Below are positions 18,003 to 26,621 of a stretch of 64,000 bases of DNA, piece after piece; position 1 is the first letter of the stretch; each line of letters opens with the position of its first letter. The position numbers and the translations under genes are program-made. The notes below the pieces were generated by a model that saw nothing but the letters and a program-made list of their open reading frames with translations, was not told where the DNA came from and ran no database searches. The stretch comes from Labilibaculum sp. (GTDB taxonomy: Bacteria > Bacteroidota > Bacteroidia > Bacteroidales > Marinifilaceae). The DNA is taken from NCBI GenBank assembly GCA_016342745.1, contig JAEINT010000009.1, positions 1 through 64,000 on the forward strand, given 5' to 3'.

Positions 18003-18290
18003 ATGGAAGTAGTAACAATGAGTAGCGATGCTTTTCTAAAGATAAATTCGCAATTAAGAAGCATGGAAGAAGCTGTTGAAAAATTAAGTAGAAAACACTT
18101 TTATCCATTAGAAGAACGTTGGCTTGACAATCAAGAGGTGTGTCAAACACTTCTTATTAGCAAGCGAACACTTCAAACCTATCGTGATAACGGTACTTTA
18201 GCCTTTTCTCAAATTGGTTCAAAAATATACTACAAGAGCTCGGATATTGAAGCTCATTTGAACAAACATTACGTGAAATCTTTTAAGTAA
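18003..18290 (+). CDS. Helix-turn-helix excisionase-like DNA-binding protein
   Basis: This 95-aa protein has an N-terminal helix (MEEAVEKLSRK) followed by a MerR-like winged HTH (WLDNQEVCQTLLISKRTLQT, then GTLAFSQIGSKIYYKSSDIE). This is the common 'helix-turn-helix domain' protein found upstream of VirE-N/primase genes in Bacteroidota mobile elements. By context it may act as an excisionase (recombination directionality factor) or a regulator of the following replication operon. It is separated from that operon by 132 bp. Confidence 0.8.
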   Translation: MEVVTMSSDAFLKINSQLRSMEEAVEKLSRKHFYPLEERWLDNQEVCQTLLISKRTLQTYRDNGTLAFSQIGSKIYYKSSDIEAHLNKHYVKSFK

Positions 18291-18422
18291 ACTTTTCTTA
18301 AAGGGAATCTTCTTTTCCTTTTTAATAATCTGATTATTTGGCATAGCATTAATATGCTGTAAGGTGGTAACACTTTGCAAACAGGATAACTATGCCATGT
18401 TTTTTCTAAAAAATGAAATAAT

Positions 18423-19049
18423 ATGATGCAAAAATTAACTAGTAAAATAACTAGTTATCCAGATAGCCAATATCTAGATAACCAGATAAAAAATAAGATA
18501 CCTGAGTTTAGCTTCTTTAAAAAACCCATATCTAATATCAAACCATACAGAACAATTAGTGTTCTAGATGCTTATAAACTAATAAAAGGACATTGGAATA
18601 TTGAAAGGACTGAAATTTTAAGGCAAATTAAAGAAGGTCAGAGAGCCAGAGCTTTTAAAGCAAATCAATTTAACTATGTCTGCTTCTCTGGAATATTTAC
18701 AAAAAGAAGCGAGAAACATTTTCAACACCATTCAGGTTTGATGGTGTTGGACTTTGATCATTTGTCCGATGTTGATGGAGTTAAAAATATGCTATTAGCC
18801 GATGAGAGCCTAGAAACTGTTCTTTTATTTCGATCTCCATCAGGTGATGGTTTAAAATGGGTGATTACTATCGATATCAGTTTGATGGATCACAAGAGCT
18901 ATTTTAAGGCAGTAAGTAATTACTTGAAACAAACTTATCAACTCGAAGTTGATGCTTCAGGAAAGGACATTGCACGTGCATGTTTTTTGCCTTATGATCC
19001 TCAAGTCTCTATAAACCCTAAATATTTGAGTCATGAAAAAGGTATTTAA
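18423..19049 (+). CDS. BT4734/VirE N-terminal-domain protein (primase-associated)
   Basis: This 208-aa protein matches the BT4734-like/VirE-N domain of Bacteroidota mobile elements: FSGIFTKRSEKHFQHHSGLM, then VLDFDHL near residue 110, LLFRSPSGDGLKWVI near 140, and ARACFLPYDP near the end. It resembles a primase-polymerase-like catalytic domain with DFD and S.D.K.....D motifs. It overlaps the PriCT-2 gene by 17 bp and probably acts with it and VapE as the replication machinery of the island. The first ~60 bp of the coding sequence contain motifs shared with the 149-bp repeats (18436-18487), which suggests autoregulation or part of an origin. Confidence 0.8.
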   Translation: MMQKLTSKITSYPDSQYLDNQIKNKIPEFSFFKKPISNIKPYRTISVLDAYKLIKGHWNIERTEILRQIKEGQRARAFKANQFNYVCFSGIFTKRSEKHFQHHSGLMVLDFDHLSDVDGVKNMLLADESLETVLLFRSPSGDGLKWVITIDISLMDHKSYFKAVSNYLKQTYQLEVDASGKDIARACFLPYDPQVSINPKYLSHEKGI

Positions 19050-19410
19050 TCCACATGCGTGGTTAGAAGCGAACAGCAAACCACAAAAAGTCAAATACAA
19101 ACCACTAACAACTAAGCTTGTTGGTGACTCGTTAGCAAATGTTGAACAATTGGTTTCAAAGATCGAATCATGCAGTATAGATATCACTCAAGGCTATGAA
19201 AATTGGAGGAATATTGGGTTTAGCCTTTCAGAGTCTTTAGGGGAATTAGGACGTAATTACTTTCACAGAATTAGTTGTTTAAATCCTGATTATAGTCCTA
19301 ATAAATGTGATAGACAATATTCAAACTGTTTGAATTGTAGAGGTGGTGGAATTACACTTGCAACCCTTTTTTGGATCGCTAAAACGTATGGTATAATGCT
19401 AAAAAGATAA
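19033..19410 (+). CDS. PriCT-2 (primase C-terminal 2) domain protein
   Basis: This 125-aa protein contains the PriCT-2 pattern: ITQGYENWRNIGFSLSE, then GRNYFHRISCLNPDY and YSNCLNCRGGGITLATLFW. In many elements this domain is fused to the VirE-N domain. Here it is a separate ORF overlapping the upstream gene by 17 bp and lying 3 bp before vapE, which indicates tight translational coupling. The role is inferred to be priming of element replication. Confidence 0.75.
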   Translation: MKKVFNPHAWLEANSKPQKVKYKPLTTKLVGDSLANVEQLVSKIESCSIDITQGYENWRNIGFSLSESLGELGRNYFHRISCLNPDYSPNKCDRQYSNCLNCRGGGITLATLFWIAKTYGIMLKR

Positions 19411-19413
19411 GAT

Positions 19414-20568
19414 ATGACAACTGAAAATACGAACAAAGCAGCACCTAAGAAAACAGTTGCGAACAAATTTTGCTTAACTGAAGAGTATTTGAATGAACGC
19501 TATTTGCTTAGAAATAATATTATAAGTCTTGATATCGAGATAAGAAAGAAAAACAATTCTAAATGGCAGATACTATGTGAGAATTCACTTTATATAGAAT
19601 TGCAGAAAGAAGGAATTAATATCAGCATTGCAAATTTATTGGCTCTTTTAAAATCTGATTTCGTACCCGATTACAATCCATTTGAAAGTTATTTTTTGAA
19701 TTTACCATTATGGGATGGGATTGATCATATCGGAAATTTAGCCTCATTTGTTCATACTAAAGACCAAAATTCTTTTGAATTGCATTTTAGAAAGTGGATG
19801 GTTCGAGTCATTAAGACGGCTATAGATACTAGGTTTTTTAACAAGCAAGCTTTAATATTTGTTCATGATAAACAGAACAGTGGAAAATCAACTTTCTGTA
19901 GGTTTCTTTGTCCGCCAACATTGGGGGATTATATCTCCGAGAACATATCGATTGATAAAGATAGCCGTATTGCTTTGGCAACAAATATCTTGATTAATTT
20001 AGATGAATTAGCAACCCTTTCACGAAGAGATATCAATAGTCTAAAAGCACTCTTCTCAAAGGAGAAGATTAACGATAGGTTTCCTTATGAGCGGAAAGCT
20101 TCAGTTATTCCTAGAAGATGTAGCTTTATAGGTTCTACGAATGAAATGGAGTTTCTTATGGATGAAACAGGGTCTGTTCGATGGTTGTGTTTTGAGATTG
20201 ATAAAATTGATTGGGAATATTCGAAGAAGATAGATATTGACTTGGTTTATGCTCAGGCATATCATCTTGTGAAAACCAAGTTCGATTGTAATTTATCATT
20301 GGATGAGATTAACGAGAATGAAAGGAGAAATCAAGTATTTCAAATTTTATCCGAAGAAAGACAGTTAATTGAAAAGCACTTTACACATGATATATCAGAA
20401 GATCCTAATTCGTTTCGGACTGCAACAGATATCAAGACAAAACTTAGCCAGATGCTAAATATAAACCACTTGAAGGTTGTGAACATTGGTAAAGCGTTAA
20501 AACAACTTGATATACCCAAGAAGAAACTAAATGGCGCATATGGTTATTATTTGGATTGTAAAATTTAG
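19414..20568 (+). CDS. VapE-family helicase-like ATPase
   Basis: This 384-aa protein matches virulence-associated E (VapE) family proteins: YNPFESYFLNLPLWDG, HFRKWMVRVIKTAI, Walker A in HDKQNSGKSTFCRFL, Walker B in NILINLDELATL, and a sensor-like FIGSTNEMEFLMDETGSVRW. VapE proteins are P-loop ATPases related to the SF3/DUF927 helicases that replicate phages and genomic islands. It is the third gene of the replication operon and is followed directly by a terminator and a dense inverted-repeat region, a likely replication origin. Confidence 0.85.
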   Translation: MTTENTNKAAPKKTVANKFCLTEEYLNERYLLRNNIISLDIEIRKKNNSKWQILCENSLYIELQKEGINISIANLLALLKSDFVPDYNPFESYFLNLPLWDGIDHIGNLASFVHTKDQNSFELHFRKWMVRVIKTAIDTRFFNKQALIFVHDKQNSGKSTFCRFLCPPTLGDYISENISIDKDSRIALATNILINLDELATLSRRDINSLKALFSKEKINDRFPYERKASVIPRRCSFIGSTNEMEFLMDETGSVRWLCFEIDKIDWEYSKKIDIDLVYAQAYHLVKTKFDCNLSLDEINENERRNQVFQILSEERQLIEKHFTHDISEDPNSFRTATDIKTKLSQMLNINHLKVVNIGKALKQLDIPKKKLNGAYGYYLDCKI

Positions 20569-20575
20569 TTTTTTT

Positions 20576-20802
20576 TACGTTTTCTTCTTACCCATCTTAC
20601 CCTGACAGCTTAAGTTTAAGATAGTCAGGGTTTTATTTTGGTTAGGTATTGGTTTTTCATCTTACCCTGAGGGTAAGATGATTTTGTTTTTTGTCAAGAA
20701 TTGTGTTCTAGGGTAAGATGATTTAGTACATCTTACCCTGTCATATATTCAGAAAATGAATGAGTTAGGTGTCTTGGGTAAGATGGGTAAGAAAAAAACG
20801 TG
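20576..20802. repeat. Candidate replication origin: nested inverted repeats of GGGTAAGATG
   Basis: The decamer CATCTTACCC or its complement GGGTAAGATG occurs at 20593-20602, 20658-20667, 20671-20680, 20711-20720, 20729-20738 and 20776-20785. Shorter CTTACCC/GGGTAAG copies flank the ends. Three levels of symmetry are visible: 20658-20680 (3-bp centre), 20711-20738 (8-bp centre), and the outer ends, where ACGTTTTCTTCTTACCC near 20577 mirrors GGGTAAGAAAAAAACGT near 20785. Its place directly after a primase/VapE operon suggests an iteron-type origin or initiator-binding region of the island. Confidence 0.7.
20600..20636 (+). terminator. Terminator after vapE
   Basis: CCCTGAC (20600-20606) pairs with GTCAGGG (20624-20630), with an inner CTTAA/TTAAG stem, then TTTTATTTT. 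It overlaps the first GGGTAAGATG-type repeat. Confidence 0.7.
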
Positions 20803-20825
20803 ATTTTTATTAAAAATATGAATGA

Positions 20826-21556
20826 AGTGGTCATCTAGTTTGTAAACTGGTATAAGACATGTTTAAAACCCCTTTATTAGTGCTGATTATTAAATTTTAT
20901 ATTCTGTATTAGCTGATTTTACTAGTAAAATTGGGAATAACTACTAAAATGATCTGCATTGCTATCTGGATAATCTAGTTATTTAGTATGTAAACAGGGG
21001 TAAGCTATGTTTAAAACCCCTTTATTATAGCTCTATTATTCGGTTGTTATTCTCTGTTTAGACTGATTTTGCTAGTAAAAGTGGGAGTAACTACTAAAAT
21101 GATCTACTTTGCTATCTGGATGATCTGGTTATCTAGTATGTAAACAGGGGTAAGCCATGTTTAAAACCCCCTTTGTTAGTGCTTAATTATTAAATTTTAT
21201 ATTCTGTATTGGCTGATTTTACTAGTAAAATTGTAATGTCTACTAAAATGATCTGCTTTGCTATCTGGATGATCTGGTTATCTAGATACGTTAACTGGTA
21301 TAAGCCATGTTTACAACCCCTTTATTTAGTGCTTGATTATTAAATTTTATATTCTGTATTGGCTGATTTTAATAGTGAAATGGAAATATCTACTAGTATG
21401 ATTTACTTTGTTATCTAGATTATCTGGTTATCTAGTATGCTAACTGGGATAAACCATGTTTAAACCCCTTTATTAGTTTTTGATTATTAAATTTTATATT
21501 CTGAGTTGGCCAATTTTCTTATTGAATTGGGAATACTCCATAAAATGATCAACTTT
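20826..21556. repeat. Five tandem ~149-bp repeats between vapE and the CRISPR array
   Basis: The landmark GTTTAAAACCCC (or a variant) starts at 20861, 21009, 21159, 21309 and 21458, so the period is 148-150 bp. Each unit also contains ATTTTACTAGTAAAAT (a 16-bp palindrome, diverged in the last copies), a TATCTGGAT...TCTGGTTATCTAG block and GTAAACAGGGGTAAG. Copies differ by scattered substitutions. No ORF crosses them. They abut the CRISPR array (the first repeat starts 50 bp later), so they may be a replication/partition region of the island or an extended upstream region of the array. Confidence 0.85.
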
Positions 21557-21605
21557 ACTGTATTGAAAATACAAGAAATGGGATAGAAACGGCATTTATC
21601 CAGTT

Positions 21606-21635
21606 GTTGTGATTTGCTTACAGAATGTATCTTTG
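21606..21635 (+). promoter_or_regulatory. Promoter-like boxes inside the CRISPR repeat (shown for repeat 1)
   Basis: Every repeat contains TATCTTTG at repeat positions 23-30 (21628-21635 in repeat 1), a perfect TAnnTTTG -7 box of the Bacteroidota housekeeping sigma. GTTG at repeat positions 1-4 lies 18 bp upstream, near the -33 spacing. Transcription would start near repeat position 37-38, giving short crRNA precursors for each spacer, as shown for Neisseria type II-C arrays. Confidence 0.5.
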
Positions 21636-24600
21636 ATGTGTTGACTTACAACCGAAATGTGTTTTTTCTCTTGTTCATGTTGTTGTGATTTGCCTACAGA
21701 ATGTATCTTTGATGTGTTGACTTACAACTCTTTTGCTTTCTCAATATTCCATTGAACGTTGTGATTTGCTTACAGAATGTATCTTTGATGTGTTGACTTA
21801 CAACTTTATGATTCCCCATGCGTGGCGATTCCAGTTGTGATTTGCTTACAGAATGTATCTTTGATGTGTTGACTTACAACCAGGGACAAATAAGCTTGCA
21901 AAGGTTGAATGTTGTGATTTGCTTACAGAATGTATCTTTGATGTGTTGACTTACAACTTGCTCTAGTGCAAATTCAATACCTTTTTGGTTGTGATTTGCT
22001 TACAGAATGTATCTTTGATGTGTTGACTTACAACTGTAGCTCTGTTGCGTACTGCGTTAGCATAGTTGTGATTTGCTTACAGAATGTATCTTTGATGTGT
22101 TGACTTACAACAAACGTTGAAGAATTATATGCGCTTAGAGTGTTGTGATTTGCTTACAGAATGTATCTTTGATGTGTTGACTTACAACTAAAAATTCGTT
22201 TAGAAAGAATCTCGCTTGGTTGTGATTTGCTTACAGAATGTATCTTTGATGTGTTGACTTACAACCTGCTAGTGGGATTGATTCGCAATAATCCGTTGTG
22301 ATTTGCTTACAGAATGTATCTTTGATGTGTTGACTTACAACCCTCCATTCATATGAAGCTTACCGCCTAAGTTGTGATTTGCTTACAGAATGTATCTTTG
22401 ATGTGTTGACTTACAACAATATTTATCACCTATTTTTGTTTCAGTACGTTGTGATTTGCTTACAGAATGTATCTTTGATGTGTTGACTTACAACGGTTGC
22501 TTAAAGGTAAAAAAGGAATAGATAGTTGTGATTTGCTTACAGAATGTATCTTTGATGTGTTGACTTACAACCCTTTATACTTGATATCATCAGCAACAAA
22601 CGTTGTGATTTGCTTACAGAATGTATCTTTGATGTGTTGACTTACAACGATCCTACTTGTGTATTCTCTAGTTTTATAGTTGTGATTTGCTTACAGAATG
22701 TATCTTTGATGTGTTGACTTACAACCTTTTTGCAGATGATCCAATTGACTATGGAGTTGTGATTTGCTTACAGAATGTATCTTTGATGTGTTGACTTACA
22801 ACCTTGTATGTAATCATCTGAAGCGATATCGTGTTGTGATTTGCTTACAGAATGTATCTTTGATGTGTTGACTTACAACATTGTAGATAAGTTTTTGAAG
22901 CCAATTGAAGTTGTGATTTGCTTACAGAATGTATCTTTGATGTGTTGACTTACAACGGTATCTCGTGCGGCGGTATCTAAACCCCAGTTGTGATTTGCTT
23001 ACAGAATGTATCTTTGATGTGTTGACTTACAACGGAATATTTGAAAGTGGAACTGCCTTGTTAGTTGTGATTTGCTTACAGAATGTATCTTTGATGTGTT
23101 GACTTACAACTTTAATGCTCGTGATTACGAATTGTATCGTGTTGTGATTTGCTTACAGAATGTATCTTTGATGTGTTGACTTACAACATATCCAGTTATC
23201 TTGCAATCCTTCACCCGTTGTGATTTGCTTACAGAATGTATCTTTGATGTGTTGACTTACAACTCCCATCTCTCCTAACATCACCCTGCATTAGTTGTGA
23301 TTTGCTTACAGAATGTATCTTTGATGTGTTGACTTACAACTTATTAAATTTAGTTTTAAATAAACTGATCGTTGTGATTTGCTTACAGAATGTATCTTTG
23401 ATGTGTTGACTTACAACGTTGGTGGGGTAATGGCATTTGCAGCAGTTGTTGTGATTTGCTTACAGAATGTATCTTTGATGTGTTGACTTACAACGCGATC
23501 ATTCATTCTGTTTTTACTGATGCAGTTGTGATTTGCTTACAGAATGTATCTTTGATGTGTTGACTTACAACCAGGCACTAATAAACTCGCAAAGGTTGAA
23601 TGTTGTGATTTGCTTACAGAATGTATCTTTGATGTGTTGACTTACAACAAAGCCGTTCTTGTCCTTCTCGCCGTCGTTGTTGTGATTTGCTTACAGAATG
23701 TATCTTTGATGTGTTGACTTACAACTTTAATGCTCGTGATTACGAATTGTATCGTGTTGTGATTTGCTTACAGAATGTATCTTTGATGTGTTGACTTACA
23801 ACTTATTAAATTTAGTTTTAAATAAACTGATCGTTGTGATTTGCTTACAGAATGTATCTTTGATGTGTTGACTTACAACGTTGGTGGGGTAATGGCATTT
23901 GCAGCAGTTGTTGTGATTTGCTTACAGAATGTATCTTTGATGTGTTGACTTACAACGCGATCATTCATTCTGTTTTTACTGATGCAGTTGTGATTTGCTT
24001 ACAGAATGTATCTTTGATGTGTTGACTTACAACCAGGCACTAATAAACTCGCAAAGGTTGAATGTTGTGATTTGCTTACAGAATGTATCTTTGATGTGTT
24101 GACTTACAACCTGTTGGGATTCCTGAATTTTCCAATACCAGTTGTGATTTGCTTACAGAATGTATCTTTGATGTGTTGACTTACAACAATTTTAATATTT
24201 TAGAATAAATATAATTCGTTGTGATTTGCTTACAGAATGTATCTTTGATGTGTTGACTTACAACCAAAACGTTGCTGCCAAACTCCATTGCTCCGTTGTG
24301 ATTTGCTTACAGAATGTATCTTTGATGTGTTGACTTACAACGGTTGTTTCCATGTATGATGCTAATGTGGTGTTGTGATTTGCTTACAGAATGTATCTTT
24401 GATGTGTTGACTTACAACTTTGATTATTATTGTACTCCCAGTAGGATTGTTGTGATTTGCTTACAGAATGTATCTTTGATGTGTTGACTTACAACAAATT
24501 TTACAAGTAATGCTCTTGTTTGGTTGTTGTGATTTGCTTACAGAATGTATCTTTGATGTGTTGACTTACAACCTCAATATTTATAGCAGCAACCATATCA

Positions 24601-25188
24601 TCGTTGTGATTTGCTTACAGAATGTATCTTTGATGTGTTGACTTACAACATATTAACGTCAATTTCCAAATCGGAAGTAGTTGTGATTTGCTTACAGAAT
24701 GTATCTTTGATGTGTTGACTTACAACAATATCTTCCGTTTGCTCTTTATGGTTAAGGTTGTGATTTGCTTACAGAATGTATCTTTGATGTGTTGACTTAC
24801 AACCAAATAAGGTCGCATCAAGTGCCCACATAGGTTGTGATTTGCTTACAGAATGTATCTTTGATGTGTTGACTTACAACTCATGTTGTCAGGTAAGACA
24901 GCACCCAATAGTTGTGATTTGCTTACAGAATGTATCTTTGATGTGTTGACTTACAACTTTTAATATTCTAGAATTAACAGGCAGTTTGTTGTGATTTGCT
25001 TACAGAATGTATCTTTGATGTGTTGACTTACAACGGGAGTGAAGAAATTATGTCCAAAATGTAAGTTGTGATTTGCTTACAGAATGTATCTTTGATGTGT
25101 TGACTTACAACTCTAGATACTATTATCTTTCTTCCCTCTGAGTTGTGATTTGCTTACAGAATGTATCTTTGATGTGTTGACTTACAAC
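21606..25188 (+). CRISPR. Type II-C CRISPR array, 47 repeats and 46 spacers
   Basis: The 47-bp repeat begins GTTGTGATTTGCTTACAG and ends GTTGACTTACAAC. Repeat starts run from 21606 to 25142 at 76-77 bp steps, giving 47 repeats and 46 spacers of 29-30 bp. Repeats are nearly invariant, and repeat 2 has a T-to-C change in GCCTACAG. The tracrRNA anti-repeat at 30832-30853 pairs with the repeat's first half, so the crRNA sense is the plus strand. Spacers 20 and 23-26 recur as 28-32. Spacers 4 and 26 are near-identical and differ only at synonymous codon positions. Repeat degeneration at the left end hints that the leader-proximal end is on the right, near cas2, but this is weak. Confidence 0.98.
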
Positions 25189-25242
25189 CTATCAAAGGAA
25201 ATAAGCTCACAACCAGATAGTTGTAAGACACTCTAGGAATGA

Positions 25243-25276
25243 AAAAACCGAGGTCTTTGGGCTTCGGTTTTTCTTT
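25243..25276. terminator. Bidirectional terminator between array and cas2
   Basis: AAAACCGAG pairs with TTCGGTTTT around a short loop, followed by TCTTTTT on the plus strand and preceded by an A run, which reads as T on the minus strand. It can end both the array transcript and the cas9-cas1-cas2 transcript. Confidence 0.8.
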
Positions 25277-25371
25277 TTGCATTCGTTTTTTTGATTCTAA
25301 ATACTAAAATTTGCAACAGATTACTTCGTCGTGCCTCCTCGTAATGACAGAAAAAATTAAGTGATAACAGC

Positions 25372-25710
25372 TTAAAAAAGTTGTAATTGCTGCAATACCT
25401 CGGGTTTCTCCGCTGTTTCTCTGCTATAAAAGAGTTCCATCATGGCAAATTGCTTGTCAGTGATTTTTAAGATGCCTACATGTCCGTGTTCGGGGAGTAA
25501 ATGCTTTACCCTCTTACTGTGCACTTCGGCATTTTCGCGACTAGGACAGGTACGCATGTAGATCGAAAATTGAAACATGGTAAATCCATCTTGTAACAAT
25601 TCCTTCCGAAACTTGCTTGCTGCTTTGCGCTGCTTTTTTGTTTCGGTGGGCAGATCGAAAAAGACCAAGACCCACATGCTACGATATTGACTTAAGGCTT
25701 CGTGACTCAT
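25372..25710 (-). CDS. cas2: CRISPR-associated endoribonuclease/integration protein Cas2
   Basis: This ~112-aa Cas2 starts at [11 protein letters not shown] (25710). A longer in-frame start at 25746 would overlap cas1 more. The core [11 protein letters not shown] places the conserved Asp at residue 19, followed by [20 protein letters not shown] and [14 protein letters not shown], typical of type II-C Cas2. It overlaps cas1 by 32 bp and is the last gene of the cas9-cas1-cas2 operon. With Cas1 it forms the spacer-integration complex. There is no csn2 or cas4, so this is subtype II-C. Confidence 0.95.
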   Translation of the reverse strand: MSHEALSQYRSMWVLVFFDLPTETKKQRKAASKFRKELLQDGFTMFQFSIYMRTCPSRENAEVHSKRVKHLLPEHGHVGILKITDKQFAMMELFYSRETAEKPEVLQQLQLF

Positions 25711-26605
25711 AAAAATCGGGGTAAAGGATTTTTCGTCTTTCGCCATCTAAACATTCAAATAGAGAATTGGTCGTTCGGCTTATGGCGACCATCAAAGGAC
25801 TTTTTTTACCAGCAATTTCTACATCTGTGGTTAGCACACTTAACAGTTTTGCTTTTTGTTCGGTAGTTAATTCATCTGTAGCAAACTCTCCTTTGTAATA
25901 CATTGGCAAAACTACTTCGTCGCAAAATGGTCGGTAGGGCTCCATAATATCATCGGCCAAACAATAGGCATTGTACTTGTTTCTATGGAAAATACCCAGA
26001 GTTGGCAACAAACCACTACTTACCAAAGCACGAGCCACAGCTGCTCTTAAAATGGCGTAACAATAGTTTAATTGCGGATTTGGGGCTTTTCCAAAACGCT
26101 CCCGAACAAAATCATCTTCGCCCAAAAGCATCTGCCAATAAACTCTGGCTGCCCTTGCCTCTACATTCTCGCTATCGCCTGATTTTATTTGCGGAACGAG
26201 TGCAAACAAGCGTTTGGCATCCTTACCCAATCGTTCTAACAATTTGGCCTGATTTTCTACTTTTGCTGCTACTGTTTGCGACCACAATTGTTTTTTTAAA
26301 GGCTCCGATGCAGCCACCTGTATTCGAAAACGCTCTGTTTGCAAAGAGTTCCCTGCCAAAGGCAAAAACAAACCAACAGGGTGGTGTTTATCGTTGCAAG
26401 ATATGACTGCCACATTACTCGCAATTAGCTCTGAAAGCAATGCCTGGCTTAAGGTTACCTGTGGGTGATCGAGCACCACCATCCCAATATCTTCAATTGG
26501 AATGCTGGCTATCTCTTTCTTTTCTTTTGGTTGTAGAACTTTTAATTGTTTATCCTGCCTGCGTAAGTAAGCCGGATTTCCAAAATACAAAGTGCGTTTA
26601 ATCAT
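25679..26605 (-). CDS. cas1: CRISPR integrase Cas1
   Basis: This 308-aa Cas1 has the expected catalytic residues Glu149 ([13 protein letters not shown]), His207 ([12 protein letters not shown]) and Glu222 ([11 protein letters not shown]). It begins [14 protein letters not shown], typical of II-C Cas1. It lies 16 bp downstream of cas9 and overlaps cas2, forming one minus-strand operon. With Cas2 it captures prespacers and integrates them at the array. Nothing looks inactivated, so the system may still acquire spacers. Confidence 0.97.
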   Translation of the reverse strand: MIKRTLYFGNPAYLRRQDKQLKVLQPKEKKEIASIPIEDIGMVVLDHPQVTLSQALLSELIASNVAVISCNDKHHPVGLFLPLAGNSLQTERFRIQVAASEPLKKQLWSQTVAAKVENQAKLLERLGKDAKRLFALVPQIKSGDSENVEARAARVYWQMLLGEDDFVRERFGKAPNPQLNYCYAILRAAVARALVSSGLLPTLGIFHRNKYNAYCLADDIMEPYRPFCDEVVLPMYYKGEFATDELTTEQKAKLLSVLTTDVEIAGKKSPLMVAISRTTNSLFECLDGERRKILYPDFYESRSLKSIS

Positions 26606-26621
26606 AAACTATATTTTAGTT

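Noticed and set aside
20826-21556. The 149-bp repeats as a second, degenerate CRISPR array
   Set aside because: Units are almost wholly conserved along their length with no unique spacers, so this is a tandem repeat, not a CRISPR.
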